Shown: positions 9,000 to 18,365, counted from the stretch's first letter. The stretch: DNA of 64,000 nt from Caballeronia insecticola (GCF_000402035.1 NC_021289.1:868001-932000), one strand, 5' to 3'. Notes: a model not told the origin generated them from the sequence alone. A program made the numbers and translations.

Positions 9000-9821
9000 T
9001 TACTGCTGAATGAAGTCGAACAAGTGCTGGTTGACCGTATCGGCGTGCGTCGTGCACATGCCGTGCGGCGCGCCCGGAATGATCGTGAGCGAACCGTCGG
9101 GCACGATCTTCGATGAAAGCTTGCCGGAGTCGTCGATAGGCACGATCTGATCGGCATCGCCTTGAAGGACCAAGGTCGGGACCGTCATCTTCTTCAGGTC
9201 TTCGGTGAAGTCCGTTTCGGAGAACGCCTTGATGCAGTCATACGAACTCTTGATCGAGCATTGCATGCCTGCCAGCCAGAACCAGTCGATCGTGCCTTGC
9301 GACGGCTTCGCGCCTTCGCGATTGAAGCCAAAGAATGGCGTTGCGAGATCCTTAAAGAATTGCGAGCGATTTTCGATGACGCCACGGCGAATGTCGTCGA
9401 ATACGGAAATGGGCAAGCCGCCCGGATTCGCTTCGGTCTTGAGCATCAGCGGGGGAACCGCCGAGATCAATACCGCTTTCCTCACGCGTTTCGTGCCGTG
9501 ACGGCCGATATAACGCGCGACTTCACCGCCGCCCGTCGAATGCCCGACGAACACCGCATCTTTCACATCGAGATGATCGACCAGTTCGGCGAGATCGTCA
9601 GCGTAGCGGCTCATGTCGTTGCCTTGCCACGGCTGGCTCGAACGGCCGTGGCCGCGCCGGTCATGCGCGATCACGCGATAGCCACGTTCCGCGAGATACA
9701 TCATTTGCGAGTCCCACGCGTCCGCGTTAAGCGGCCAGCCGTGAGAGAAGACGACGGCGGGTCCCGTGCCCCAGTCCTTATAGAAGAGTTCGGTTCCGTC
9801 TTTGAGTGTGAATGTGGCCAT
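9000..9821 (-). CDS. Alpha/beta hydrolase, cofactor-free haloperoxidase (perhydrolase) type
   Basis: A 273-residue protein spanning the complete alpha/beta-hydrolase fold. The oxyanion region is [10 protein letters not shown], the nucleophile elbow is VGHSTGG, the acid is in [11 protein letters not shown] and the histidine is in PGAPHGM. The N-terminal [16 protein letters not shown] and [12 protein letters not shown] segments are characteristic of the non-heme chloroperoxidase/perhydrolase subfamily, which act as esterases or perhydrolases in the cytoplasm. It appears to be first in a two-gene unit with the DUF1348 gene. The natural substrate cannot be inferred. Confidence 0.88.
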   Translation of the reverse strand: MATFTLKDGTELFYKDWGTGPAVVFSHGWPLNADAWDSQMMYLAERGYRVIAHDRRGHGRSSQPWQGNDMSRYADDLAELVDHLDVKDAVFVGHSTGGGEVARYIGRHGTKRVRKAVLISAVPPLMLKTEANPGGLPISVFDDIRRGVIENRSQFFKDLATPFFGFNREGAKPSQGTIDWFWLAGMQCSIKSSYDCIKAFSETDFTEDLKKMTVPTLVLQGDADQIVPIDDSGKLSSKIVPDGSLTIIPGAPHGMCTTHADTVNQHLFDFIQQ

Positions 9822-9896
9822 TGCTAATACTCCTTCGAGATGCTGGATCGGCCAGCGCCGCGAATGTCGCTTGCTTGCGGCACGGCGTGGCGTTTA

Positions 9897-9916
9897 ACGC
9901 AACGGGTGCGTTGCGT
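9897..9916. promoter_or_regulatory. ACGCAAC inverted repeat upstream of the hydrolase gene
   Basis: ACGCAAC, a six-base spacer and GTTGCGT form a perfect dyad 76 bp upstream of the hydrolase start. A further AACGCAAC copy is at 9957-9964. This looks like an operator for an unidentified repressor. Apart from these repeats I see nothing in the 285-bp gap between the divergent genes. Confidence 0.4.
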
Positions 9917-10106
9917 ATGGAAGAAGTATTCATGTCGATGGCAGGCACGCCTTGTCAACGCAACCGATGTTTTCGCGTATGCACGATGACGTCTTACGCG
10001 CTTTGCGCGTCGTGCACAGTCGTGTTCCGGCGTGCCTTTGTTAAACGCTTCGCAGACTGAAAGCCTTAGAGTTCATTGCACGCACGTCCTCCCTCTCCTC
10101 ATCGTC

Positions 10107-10679
10107 ATGAAGATCGATCACAACGAAACGGGCACGATCAGCAACAGCGCGGACAACGCGATACCGCCCGATCACTTGCGGTTTCAATTGCCGTATCTGC
10201 ATTTGACGCGCGCGTTCGGGAACGACTGGTTTGCGCTCAAGGCAGAGGAATTCGCGCGCTTCTTCGGCACGCCGACGTTTTTGCTGTCGCAGACGTTGAT
10301 CGTCGTCGTGTGGATCGGGCTCAATGTGGCGCGTGTGATCCATTTCGATCCTTATCCGTTCGTGTTGCTGAATCTCGCCTTCAGTCTTCAATCGGCCTAC
10401 GCTGCGCCCATGATCCTGCTTGCGCAAACGCGTCAGGCCGATCGCGACAAGGCATTCTCCGATGCAGACGCGCGTCACAGAGACGCACTCGCGATGGCGG
10501 CCACGCGCCGCGACAAGGCGCTTGCGCATCAGGCGGAACAGATACGGGCGCTCTTGCAGCAGAACACCGAATTGACGGCACTGACGCGCGAACTGGCCGA
10601 GCAGATTGCGGCATTGACGCAAGGCGTGCATGAGAAGTTGATGCGCGAACGGCACGTCAAGGCGTTCAGTCAGACGTGA
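10107..10679 (+). CDS. DUF1003 membrane protein
   Basis: A 190-residue protein with the DUF1003 pattern: LTRAFGNDWFALKAEEFARFFGTPTFLLSQT, then two closely spaced membrane segments (about residues 62-105) joined by HFDPYPFVLLNL, and SAYAAPMILLAQTRQADRDK. A basic coiled-coil tail rich in Arg, Ala and Gln follows. It is an inner-membrane protein of unknown function found widely in proteobacteria. The ATG at 10107 is chosen because the family begins near this point; its Shine-Dalgarno sequence is poor. The 290-bp gap after it contains no recognisable gene. Confidence 0.82.
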   Translation: MKIDHNETGTISNSADNAIPPDHLRFQLPYLHLTRAFGNDWFALKAEEFARFFGTPTFLLSQTLIVVVWIGLNVARVIHFDPYPFVLLNLAFSLQSAYAAPMILLAQTRQADRDKAFSDADARHRDALAMAATRRDKALAHQAEQIRALLQQNTELTALTRELAEQIAALTQGVHEKLMRERHVKAFSQT

Positions 10680-10968
10680 GTCATGCAGACTCATGCCTTG
10701 AAGTTATGCACGATCATGCGTATTTTCACGATGCGGAATGCACGCCCGGTGCGCGAAACTATTCGCTGCATGGCAGCATGCACGCGGTTGCACATCGGAG
10801 GATCGCCTTTCTCATCATGAGAAGACGCGCTTAATCTATTGTTTTAATGCGCTTTTTCTAGTGTGTCTTTAGCCGCATAGAAGCGTTTGCAGCGCGCTCT
10901 TCCCCGGTAATCTCTTATACAAGAGGTGCGAGTGCGCCAACGCTTTCCAATCACGCCGGAGAAACGCC

Positions 10969-11187
10969 ATGCAGCACGTCTATATCGAACCGATGCCGAA
11001 AGGCCGTTGGGGCCCGATCGATGGATACACGCTCGAATTTCATGACGGCACGAAAATCACGCAGCAGATCTATCCCTCGGAACGGCTCGCGGTCAGCGAG
11101 ATCAAACTGCGCGGCTATGCACCGCTGCTTCCGACGGTGCGCATCACGGATAAGAGCGTTGCGGAGCATTGGCAGGCTGCCGCATAA
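10969..11187 (+). CDS. Small conserved hypothetical protein (72 aa)
   Basis: A soluble 72-residue protein with no signal peptide or membrane helix. It starts MQHVYIEPMPKGRWGPIDGY and alternates short polar strands, somewhat like DUF2188-type small domains. A GGAG site precedes the ATG by eight bases and a strong hairpin follows the stop, so it looks like an independently expressed real gene. Function is unknown. Confidence 0.7.
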   Translation: MQHVYIEPMPKGRWGPIDGYTLEFHDGTKITQQIYPSERLAVSEIKLRGYAPLLPTVRITDKSVAEHWQAAA

Positions 11188-11203
11188 CGTCGCTTGAAAT
11201 GGC

Positions 11204-11234
11204 AAATGCGTGCTTGAGGTTCGAGCACGCATTT
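11204..11234. terminator. Terminator hairpin between convergent genes
   Basis: AAATGCGTGCT and AGCACGCATTT make an 11-bp perfect stem with a nine-base loop. The hairpin sits between the stop of the 72-residue gene and the convergent benK stop, so it may serve both strands. Confidence 0.7.
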
Positions 11235-11250
11235 AGCCTTAAGACCTTCA

Positions 11251-12600
11251 TCACGCCAGATCGGCTTCGGGAAGGGTCGCGCTTGCGAGATTGCCTTCAT
11301 GCGTGCGGCGCACTTTGATCAGGCAAACAGCCAGCATCGCGATCACACCGGGAATAGCGATGGCAATGAAGTTCTGCTGAAGCGGCAACGCCTGGCTCAC
11401 GAGAAAGCCGATCACGATAGGCGCGAGAATCGCCCCGCTGCGCCCCACACCCGATGCCCAGCCAATGCCCGTCGATCGCACGGCGGTCGGATAGAACTGC
11501 CCTGCGAAAGCATAGGTAACGATCTGCGTGCCGATCGTCGATGCCCCCGCCAGCCCCACCAGAAAGTACAGGACGGCCACCGGCACCTTCACGCCGAGCA
11601 GGCTGATGGACACAGCCGCAAGCGCGTACATCACAATCAAAACGTGCTTGATGTCGAAACGATCCGCCAGCCACCCTCCGCCGATGGCGCCGATCATCGC
11701 GCCGAAGTTGAGCACGAGAACGAAGGTCAGTGCCGAGCCGAGACTATGTCCGGCTCCCGCCATGAGCTTGGTCAGCCACGAGCTCAATGCGTAGACCATG
11801 AAGAGGCACATGAAGAAGGCGATCCACAACATCACGGTGCTTAAACCGCGGCCTTCCGCAAAGAGCCGTTTGATCGGCGAACCCGCCGTTGCGTCTTTCT
11901 CGAAGAGCGAAAACTTGTCGGCTTGCTGAGGCACGTAAGCAGCATCGACGCGCGGAAGAATATTCCTGAGCGTATCCGAGCGTCCCGTTCGAACCAGAAA
12001 CGCGAGCGAATCGGGCATCAGCTTAAAGATGACCGGCGCGAGCAGCGCAGGCAGCCCCGCCGCGAGAAAGACCGATTGCCAGCCATAGTTTTCGATCATC
12101 GCCTTGCCGACTAGTGCCGCAAGCATGCCGCCAACCGAATAGCCGCTGAACATCAACGTGACCATGGTGCTGCGGATTTTGCGCGGGGAATACTCGGTCA
12201 TCTGCGCCACGACGTTCGGCATGACGCCGCCAATCCCCAGCCCTGCGAGAAAGCGCGCGATGCTGAACATCAGCGGATCGCGCGTGAGGCCCGCTGCGGC
12301 CGTGAAGACGCTGAAGAGCAGCAGGCAGATCACGATGGCACGCACGCGCCCGATCTTGTCGGCGACTGTTCCCAGAAACACTGCGCCGAGCATCATGCCA
12401 AGCAACGCGGAACTCACCATGAAGCCGGCGCTCGTCGGCTGCACGCCCATGTCACGCATGATCGACGGAAGCGCAATGCCGACGACCGCGAGATCGTATC
12501 CGTCGAAGATGATGATCAGCGCGCACCAGAACAGCAGCAGCAGGTGGAACTTGCCGAATTTCGCTTCATCGCATAACTTTTGAACGTCTATTTCGCGCAT
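11251..12600 (-). CDS. benK: MFS aromatic-acid:H+ symporter, probable benzoate transporter BenK
   Basis: A 449-residue, 12-helix major-facilitator protein. It has the AAHS-family pattern: FDGYDLAVVGIALPSIM in helix 1, the loop 2-3 motif GTVADKIGRV, and GWLADRFDIKH in the second half. It lies 102 bp downstream of catC on the same strand inside the benzoate/catechol cluster, which points to benzoate uptake. AAHS members for 4-hydroxybenzoate (PcaK) or muconate (MucK) are close relatives, so substrate is inferred from context. The ATG follows AAGGAGAC. An AT-rich stretch before it could hold an extra promoter. Confidence 0.82.
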   Translation of the reverse strand: MREIDVQKLCDEAKFGKFHLLLLFWCALIIIFDGYDLAVVGIALPSIMRDMGVQPTSAGFMVSSALLGMMLGAVFLGTVADKIGRVRAIVICLLLFSVFTAAAGLTRDPLMFSIARFLAGLGIGGVMPNVVAQMTEYSPRKIRSTMVTLMFSGYSVGGMLAALVGKAMIENYGWQSVFLAAGLPALLAPVIFKLMPDSLAFLVRTGRSDTLRNILPRVDAAYVPQQADKFSLFEKDATAGSPIKRLFAEGRGLSTVMLWIAFFMCLFMVYALSSWLTKLMAGAGHSLGSALTFVLVLNFGAMIGAIGGGWLADRFDIKHVLIVMYALAAVSISLLGVKVPVAVLYFLVGLAGASTIGTQIVTYAFAGQFYPTAVRSTGIGWASGVGRSGAILAPIVIGFLVSQALPLQQNFIAIAIPGVIAMLAVCLIKVRRTHEGNLASATLPEADLA

Positions 12601-12702
12601 GGTGTCTCCTTTGGATTGAGTCTTAAGCTACCGCAGCATGCTCATTTTTATAGTTGTACTTAGTTTTGATTTTTTAATGTCTTAGGAAAATTCAAAGTTT
12701 CT

Positions 12703-12981
12703 TTAGCGTATAGACGAAGGATGACGGGCAAGCGGCGTGACCTTCATCGTCATGTAGGGAAACAAAGGGAGGCAGGAGAGAATTGTGTGCAACTCGTCAT
12801 GCGAATCGACATCGAACACGCTGTAGTTGGCGTATTCTCCAACAACGCGATGCAGTTGCTGCCACTTTCCCTGACGCTGCAAATCCTGCGAGTAGGCCTT
12901 TTCACGCGCCTTGATCTCTTCGGCCTGAGCCGCGGGCATATCATGCGGCAAGTGCACATCCATTCTGACGAGATAGAGCAT
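12703..12981 (-). CDS. catC: Muconolactone delta-isomerase CatC
   Basis: A 92-residue enzyme of normal family length that converts (+)-muconolactone to 3-oxoadipate enol-lactone. MLYLVRMDVHLPHDMP at the N-terminus and the FPYMTMKVTPLARHPS tail are typical. The active form is a cytoplasmic decamer. The ATG at 12981 follows GAGG; a start four codons upstream is less likely. It is transcribed leftward after catB with a 67-bp gap and before benK, consistent with one catBC-benK transcript. Confidence 0.93.
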   Translation of the reverse strand: MLYLVRMDVHLPHDMPAAQAEEIKAREKAYSQDLQRQGKWQQLHRVVGEYANYSVFDVDSHDELHTILSCLPLFPYMTMKVTPLARHPSSIR

Positions 12982-13048
12982 TTTTTTCCTCAACGAGTGC
13001 GTGCGACCACGCCGGTCGGCGTTTCGCGGCTAAGAATAACGAGGCGGC

Positions 13049-14176
13049 TTAACGATTTTTGTCGCGGCGATAAAACGCGAGCTTCTCTTCGTCGATGCTA
13101 AGACCCAGTCCCGGACCCTGAGGGAGATGCAGATCGAAGTCGCGGTATTGCGGACGAGCAGTCACGATGTCGTCTTTCAGAAGCAGCGGTCCGAACAGCT
13201 CCGTGCCCCACGCGAGTTGCGGCAAGGCGGCGAAGCCGTGCGCCGAGGCGATCGAACCGATACTGCCTTCGAGCATCGTGCCTCCGTACAGGGCCACGCC
13301 CGCTGCATCGGCCACGGCCGCGGTGCGCATCATGCCGTAGATGCCTCCGGACTTCGCGATCTTCAGCGCAAAGACATCGGCGCACGCGCCACGCACCAGT
13401 TCCAGCGCATCTTCGGGACCCGTAACGGCTTCGTCGGCCATGATCGGCACGACGAATCGCGCCGACAGTCGCGCAAGCGCACCACGTTGTTCGCGCGGCG
13501 TCGGTTGTTCGATGAGGTCGATGCCGCCCGCTTCTAGCGCGGCGATACCCAAGGCCGCATCCGCTTCGCTCCATGCCTGATTGACGTCGACCGTCACCTT
13601 CGCGCGGTCGCCGAGCGCGGCCTTGATCGCCGAGACGTGGGCGACGTCGTCGCGCACGCTGCGTCGGCCAATCTTGAGCTTGAAGGTATGGTGGCGGCGC
13701 TCGGCAAGCAGCATCTCGGCTTCTTCGATATCGCGCTTCGTATCGCCGCTCGCGAGCGTCCACAGCACAGGAAGCGTGCTGCGCACGGCACCGCCGAGCA
13801 GCGTCGACATCGAAACGCCGAGGCGCTTGCCCTGCGCATCGAGCAAAGCCGTTTCGATGGCGCTCTTGGCGAAGCGGTTGCCACGGGCGATCTTGTTGAG
13901 CCTCGCCATTGCAGCGTTGATGTTGGTCGAGTCTTGCCCGATGAGCGCCGGCGCGAGATAGGCATCGATCGTCAGCTTGATGCCTTCGGGGCTTTCTTCG
14001 CCGTACGAAAGTCCGCCGATCGTCGTGGCTTCGCCGATGCCTTCGATATCGTCGCTCGATCGCAGGCGAACGATCACCAGGGTTTGTTGTTGCATGGTCG
14101 CCATCGCCAGCTGATGGGCGCGGATGGTCGGCAGATCTACAAGGATCGCCTCGACAGAGATAATTTTGGCGTTCAT
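13049..14176 (-). CDS. catB: Muconate cycloisomerase CatB
   Basis: A 375-residue enolase-superfamily enzyme that lactonises cis,cis-muconate to muconolactone. The catalytic machinery is complete: the K166-x-K168 pair (TFKLKIG), metal ligands D197, E223 and D248 (VDVNQ, LIEQP, MADEA), and K272 (ALKIAKSGG). The ATG at 14176 matches the family N-terminus (MNAKIISVEAILVDLPTIR). Longer upstream starts run into the regulator gene. A perfect palindromic LysR-type site lies about 82 bp upstream. It leads the leftward catBC-benK unit. Confidence 0.95.
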   Translation of the reverse strand: MNAKIISVEAILVDLPTIRAHQLAMATMQQQTLVIVRLRSSDDIEGIGEATTIGGLSYGEESPEGIKLTIDAYLAPALIGQDSTNINAAMARLNKIARGNRFAKSAIETALLDAQGKRLGVSMSTLLGGAVRSTLPVLWTLASGDTKRDIEEAEMLLAERRHHTFKLKIGRRSVRDDVAHVSAIKAALGDRAKVTVDVNQAWSEADAALGIAALEAGGIDLIEQPTPREQRGALARLSARFVVPIMADEAVTGPEDALELVRGACADVFALKIAKSGGIYGMMRTAAVADAAGVALYGGTMLEGSIGSIASAHGFAALPQLAWGTELFGPLLLKDDIVTARPQYRDFDLHLPQGPGLGLSIDEEKLAFYRRDKNR

Positions 14177-14257
14177 ACCGGAGTGACGGAGTGGAGAGGT
14201 TGCCGAAGTATTGCGCCCACAACCGGCCCATGTCCAAGACCATCGACGTCTAGTGCC

Positions 14258-14272
14258 ATACCCTCGAGGTAT
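14258..14272. promoter_or_regulatory. BenM/CatM-type operator upstream of catB
   Basis: ATACCCTCGAGGTAT is a perfect 15-bp palindrome and an exact ATAC-N7-GTAT box, the sequence recognised by BenM and CatM in Acinetobacter. It ends eight bases before the regulator stop codon and about 82 bp upstream of the catB start, the normal position for a LysR activator site. Confidence 0.82.
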
Positions 14273-14279
14273 GAGACGC

Positions 14280-15203
14280 TCAGCTTCCCCGCTCGACCGG
14301 CGGTACGTAAGGTATTTTCGCCTCGTCATAAAGGCGGTAAATGAGCGCAAGCATCTCGACGATATCGCCCGACTCGTCCAGCATGCGCGTGCTCATGATG
14401 ATGGGCGACACGAGGGTCGGATCGTCCAGTTCCTTGTAGCTCACGTCGTCGCGCTTGAGTCCATATACGCTGCTCGGCACGATCGAAATGCCTTCGCCCG
14501 CTGCGACCAGGCCTAAAGCGATTTGCAGCTCTCTTACTTCGTAAATGCGGCGCGGCTTGAGGCCGCGATCCTGAAAGGCCGCAAGGACTTGATCCGCATA
14601 GCTTGGACGCGGCGTCTTAGGGTAAATAATGAGCGTCTCGTTGACGAGATCGCGTAAAGCCAGCACGGGTTTGGAAAGCGAAAGCGGATGATCCAGCGGA
14701 AACGCAATGATCATCTTCTCTTCTCTAAGCACCACGCGGCGAATATTGGCATCTTCAAGGCGGATGCGCCCGAAGCCCACATCGATTCGTCCGTCCTTTA
14801 AGGCCCTGATCTGATCGGTGGTCGACATCTCATGAAGACTGAGTTCGACGGTGGGATTTTCATCGCGAAAGCGCCGGATGATCTTGGGCAAAAGCCCGTA
14901 TAGCGTGGACCCTACGAAGCCCACCGACAAGCTGCGCTCGATGTTGCCCACGCGCCGCGTCATCGATTCGAGTTCGGCCGTTTGCGCAAGCAACTGCACC
15001 GCGTGCGAATAAAAAAACTTGCCGGTCTCCGTCAGCTTGAGCGGACGCGAATTGCGTTCGAACAATTGAACCGCAAGCGTTTCCTCGAGTTGCTGGATCT
15101 GCCGGCTTAGCGGCGGCTGCGCAATGTGCAGCCGTTGCGCCGCCCGCGTGAAGTTTCGCTCCTCCGCCACAGCCACGAAATAACGCAGGTGCCGCAGTTC
15201 CAT
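14280..15203 (-). CDS. catR: LysR-type regulator of benzoate/catechol genes (BenM/CatR type)
   Basis: A 307-residue LysR protein. The N-terminal winged helix is MELRHLRYFVAVAEERNFTR with LHIAQPPLSRQIQQLEE as the recognition region. The effector domain begins with LSVGFVGSTLYGLLPKIIRRFRDENP, as in BenM/CatM/CatR. It lies between catB and the divergent catA-benABCD genes, and ATAC-N7-GTRT boxes flank it on both sides. It should activate both arms in response to muconate and possibly benzoate. BenM and CatR cannot be told apart from sequence alone, so the symbol is positional. Confidence 0.87.
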   Translation of the reverse strand: MELRHLRYFVAVAEERNFTRAAQRLHIAQPPLSRQIQQLEETLAVQLFERNSRPLKLTETGKFFYSHAVQLLAQTAELESMTRRVGNIERSLSVGFVGSTLYGLLPKIIRRFRDENPTVELSLHEMSTTDQIRALKDGRIDVGFGRIRLEDANIRRVVLREEKMIIAFPLDHPLSLSKPVLALRDLVNETLIIYPKTPRPSYADQVLAAFQDRGLKPRRIYEVRELQIALGLVAAGEGISIVPSSVYGLKRDDVSYKELDDPTLVSPIIMSTRMLDESGDIVEMLALIYRLYDEAKIPYVPPVERGS

Positions 15204-15228
15204 CTCGATACCTCTTAGATATAGCCCA

Positions 15229-15243
15229 ATACTAAATCAGTGT
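15229..15243. promoter_or_regulatory. BenM/CatM-type site between catR and catA
   Basis: ATAC-TAAATCA-GTGT fits ATAC-N7-GTAT with one mismatch. It lies 26 bp upstream of the regulator start and about 220 bp before catA. It probably serves regulator autorepression and activation of the catA-ben promoter. Confidence 0.65.
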
Positions 15244-15382
15244 TGGACGGAGCCTTCGGACGTCAACTATTCTGCATTCACGCTCTGTTTCGGTGCCCGA
15301 TTATACCTTCCAGGCATTGCTAAGACTCATCGAAACAAGGGTTAACCCCCACCAGAATAGTTAGAGATTAAGGAGCAGACAA

Positions 15383-15439
15383 ATGACGCGCGGTCAGTTC
15401 GATGTCTTTGCAAACACTCCTTGCCGCTTCTTTTCCTGA
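15383..15439 (+). CDS. Candidate 18-residue leader ORF upstream of catA
   Basis: AAGGAGCAGACAA immediately precedes an ATG that opens an 18-codon frame, MTRGQFDVFANTPCRFFS, ending in TGA 22 bp before the catA start. The Shine-Dalgarno sequence is as strong as that of catA itself. It may be a translated leader that couples or attenuates catA translation, or chance. There is no similarity to a known leader peptide that I recognise. Confidence 0.4.
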   Translation: MTRGQFDVFANTPCRFFS

Positions 15440-15461
15440 ACCTCACAAGGAGACAAAGATC

Positions 15462-16397
15462 ATGAACGTTAAAGTGTTCGATTCGAAAGAAGTACAGGAT
15501 TTGCTTAAGGCCGCAACCAACATCGGAAGCGATGCGGGCAATGCGCGCGCCAAGCAAATTACGCATCGGCTGCTTGGCGATTTGTTCAAAGCCATCGACG
15601 ACCTCGACATGACGCCCGATGAAATCTGGGCCGGCGTCAATTACTTCAACAAGCTCGGCAAAGACGGCGAAGTGGCTTTGCTTGCCGCAGGCCTTGGCCT
15701 CGAAAAGTATCTCGACATTCGCATGGATGCCGCAGACCGCGAAGCCGATATTCACGGCGGCACGCCGCGCACCATCGAAGGCCCGCTTTATGTTGCCGGC
15801 GCACCGATGCGCGATGGCGTGTCGAAGATCGACATCGATCCCGATGCGGACGCGGGTCCTCTCGTGATTCGCGGCACCGTGACCGGCCCGGACGGCAAGC
15901 CCGTTGCGGGAGCGGTAGTCGAATGCTGGCATGCGAATTCGAAGGGCTTCTATTCCCACTTCGATCCTACCGGCGCGCAAAGCGAGTTCAATCTGCGAGG
16001 TGCGATCAAGACGGGGGCAAACGGCACGTATGAATTCCGTACGATGATGCCGGTCGGCTATGGCTGCCCGCCGCATGGCGCGACTCAGCAGTTGTTGGAC
16101 GTGCTCGCGCGTCATGGCAACCGCCCCGCGCATGTGCACTTCTTCGTGTCCAGCGACAAGCATCGCAAGCTAACCACGCAGATCAACATCGAAGGCGATC
16201 CGCTGATCTGGGACGACTTCGCTTACGCAACGCGTGAAGACCTGATTCCGCACGTGATCGAAAAGACCGGCGGTACGGCACTGGGCCTCAAAGACGACGC
16301 GTATAAAGAGATCGAGTTCAACATCGCGCTCACGTCGCTGGTTCAAGGCACGGATAACCAGCTCGTCAATCGCTTGCGCGTAGCAGCGACCGCCTGA
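15462..16397 (+). CDS. catA: Catechol 1,2-dioxygenase CatA
   Basis: A 311-residue intradiol dioxygenase that cleaves catechol to cis,cis-muconate. The four Fe(III) ligands fall at the canonical numbers: Y164, Y200, H224 and H226. A helical N-terminal dimerisation domain precedes the beta-sandwich (GPLYVAGAPMRDG). The ATG at 15462 follows AAGGAGA. It is the first full-length gene of the rightward catA-benABCD set; a 108-bp gap with a GC-rich hairpin separates it from benA. Confidence 0.96.
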   Translation: MNVKVFDSKEVQDLLKAATNIGSDAGNARAKQITHRLLGDLFKAIDDLDMTPDEIWAGVNYFNKLGKDGEVALLAAGLGLEKYLDIRMDAADREADIHGGTPRTIEGPLYVAGAPMRDGVSKIDIDPDADAGPLVIRGTVTGPDGKPVAGAVVECWHANSKGFYSHFDPTGAQSEFNLRGAIKTGANGTYEFRTMMPVGYGCPPHGATQQLLDVLARHGNRPAHVHFFVSSDKHRKLTTQINIEGDPLIWDDFAYATREDLIPHVIEKTGGTALGLKDDAYKEIEFNIALTSLVQGTDNQLVNRLRVAATA

Positions 16398-16505
16398 CTT
16401 CACTAAGCGGCGTCAGATAACACCGTCGCCGCCCGAATCTCCGCACGAATTCTTCGATACCGATGCAAGGGCCCATCACATGGCGTCCGCATAGGGAGAG
16501 TACAC

Positions 16506-17864
16506 ATGTCCGCCATTTTCGACAAAACCCGCCAGCTCGATGAACTGCTGCACACCGCCGTTCAGGACGACAAGGAAAGCGGTGTATATCGCTGCCGCCG
16601 CGACATTTTCACCAACGCCGATTTGTTCGATCTGGAGATGAAGCATATCTTCGAGAGCAACTGGGTGTACCTGGCGCATGAAAGTCAGATCCCGAACAAC
16701 AACGACTATTACACGACATGGATCGGCCGCCAGCCTGTCGTCGTGACGCGCGACAAGACCGGCGAACTGCACGCCGTCATCAATGCCTGCGCACATAAAG
16801 GCGCGATGCTGTGCCGACGCAAGCACGGCAATAAAGGCAGCTTCACCTGCCCGTTTCACGGCTGGACGTTCTCCAACACCGGCAAGCTGCTCAAGGTAAA
16901 GGACGAAAAGACCACCGAATATCCGGTGCAATTCAACAAGCAAGGCTCGCATGACCTCAAGCGAGTGCCGCGCTTCCAGAGCTATCGCGGCTTTCTGTTC
17001 GGCAGCCTCAATGCCGATTCCATGCCGCTCGAAGATTATCTCGGCGAGACCAAGGTGATCATCGACCAGATCGTCGATCAGTCGGCCAACGGGCTCGAAG
17101 TCGTGCGCGGCAATTCCTCCTACATCTACGACGGCAACTGGAAGATGCAGATGGAAAACGGCTGCGACGGCTATCACGTCAGCACGGTTCACTGGAACTA
17201 TGCCGCGACGATGGGCCGCCGCAAGGTCGAGGGCACCAAAGCCGTCGATGCGAATAGCTGGAGCAAATCGGTCGCCGGCGTGTATGGCTTCGAGCATGGA
17301 CACATTCTGTTGTGGACCAAGACGATGAACCCGGAAGTGCGGCCGGTCTATGAACATCGCGAAGAGATCAAGGCGCGCGTCGGCGACGTGCAGGCAGATT
17401 TCATCGTCAATCAGACACGAAACCTTTGCCTGTATCCGAACGTGTTTCTGATGGATCAGTTCAGCACGCAGATTCGCGTGGTGCGGCCGATCAGCGTCGA
17501 CAAGACGGAAGTCAGCATCTTCTGCTTTGCGCCCAAGGGCGAGAGCGCAACCGATCGCGCCACGCGCATCCGCCAATATGAAGACTTCTTCAACGTCACC
17601 GGCATGGGCACCGCCGACGATCTCGAAGAGTTCCGCGCGTGCCAGTCCGCTTATGCCGGCACCACTGCAATGTGGAACGACCTGTCGCGCGGCGCGCCGT
17701 TGTGGATCGAAGGCGCGGATCAGAACGCAAAGAACATGGGCATGAAGCCGCTCATCTCGGGCGAGCGCAGCGAAGACGAAGGCCTCTTCGTATGTCAGCA
17801 CGAATACTGGGTGAACGTGATGCGCGATGCGCTGAAGAAAGAACATGCGGAGGCACTGGCATGA
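16506..17864 (+). CDS. benA: Benzoate 1,2-dioxygenase, large (alpha) subunit BenA
   Basis: A 452-residue Rieske non-heme iron oxygenase subunit. The Rieske motif is C95-x-H97-x17-C115-x2-H118. The mononuclear iron site is marked by D221, H224 and H229 ([11 protein letters not shown]). With BenB and BenC it dihydroxylates benzoate to the cis-diol carboxylate. The ATG follows AGGGAGAG. Its stop overlaps the benB start by four bases (ATGA), indicating coupled translation. Substituted benzoates may also be accepted, which the sequence does not settle. Confidence 0.95.
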   Translation: MSAIFDKTRQLDELLHTAVQDDKESGVYRCRRDIFTNADLFDLEMKHIFESNWVYLAHESQIPNNNDYYTTWIGRQPVVVTRDKTGELHAVINACAHKGAMLCRRKHGNKGSFTCPFHGWTFSNTGKLLKVKDEKTTEYPVQFNKQGSHDLKRVPRFQSYRGFLFGSLNADSMPLEDYLGETKVIIDQIVDQSANGLEVVRGNSSYIYDGNWKMQMENGCDGYHVSTVHWNYAATMGRRKVEGTKAVDANSWSKSVAGVYGFEHGHILLWTKTMNPEVRPVYEHREEIKARVGDVQADFIVNQTRNLCLYPNVFLMDQFSTQIRVVRPISVDKTEVSIFCFAPKGESATDRATRIRQYEDFFNVTGMGTADDLEEFRACQSAYAGTTAMWNDLSRGAPLWIEGADQNAKNMGMKPLISGERSEDEGLFVCQHEYWVNVMRDALKKEHAEALA

Positions 17865-18355
17865 GCTTCGATTATCAGAAAATATGCGCTGCGTTGTATC
17901 GCGAAGCGCGCCTGCTCGATGATCGTCAATGGGACGAGTGGCTTGCCTGCTACACGGAAGACGTCACGTACTGGATGCCCGCATGGGACGACGACGATCA
18001 ACTCACCGACGATCACGAAAGCCAGATCTCGCTCATGTACTACCCGGACCGTGGTGGCCTGGAAGATCGCGTGTTCCGCATCAAAACCGAGCGCAGCAGC
18101 GCTTCGATGCCCGAGCCGCGCACCAGCCACAACGTGACGAACGTGGAAGTGCTGGCGCAGCGCGAGAACGACAGCGAAGTGGACGTCCGGTACAACTTCA
18201 ACACGCTCAATCACCGCTACAAGCTCAACGACCATTTCTTCGGAACGATGTTCGTTACCTTGCGCCGTGTCGATGATCGCTTGCTGATTGCGCGCAAGAA
18301 GATCGTGCTGAAGAACGACTACATCCGTCAGGTGCTCGACATCTATCACGTCTGA
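17861..18355 (+). CDS. benB: Benzoate 1,2-dioxygenase, small (beta) subunit BenB
   Basis: A 164-residue NTF2-fold structural subunit of the ring-hydroxylating dioxygenase. The family pattern is [23 protein letters not shown] near residues 20-42, and the [20 protein letters not shown] segment. It assembles with BenA as an alpha3beta3 hexamer. The GCGGAGG upstream of its ATG lies inside the end of benA. The start overlaps the benA stop, and benC follows after 10 bp. Confidence 0.94.
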   Translation: MSFDYQKICAALYREARLLDDRQWDEWLACYTEDVTYWMPAWDDDDQLTDDHESQISLMYYPDRGGLEDRVFRIKTERSSASMPEPRTSHNVTNVEVLAQRENDSEVDVRYNFNTLNHRYKLNDHFFGTMFVTLRRVDDRLLIARKKIVLKNDYIRQVLDIYHV

Positions 18356-18365
18356 GGAAGGCAAC

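Noticed and set aside
9812-10060. Plus-strand frame of 82 codons before the DUF1003 gene.
   Set aside because: No ribosome site, irregular cysteine-rich composition and overlap with the hydrolase start.
16407-16432. GCGGCG/CGCCGC hairpin between catA and benA as a terminator.
   Set aside because: Long loop and no U-tract; at most a weak attenuator, and the genes belong to one pathway.
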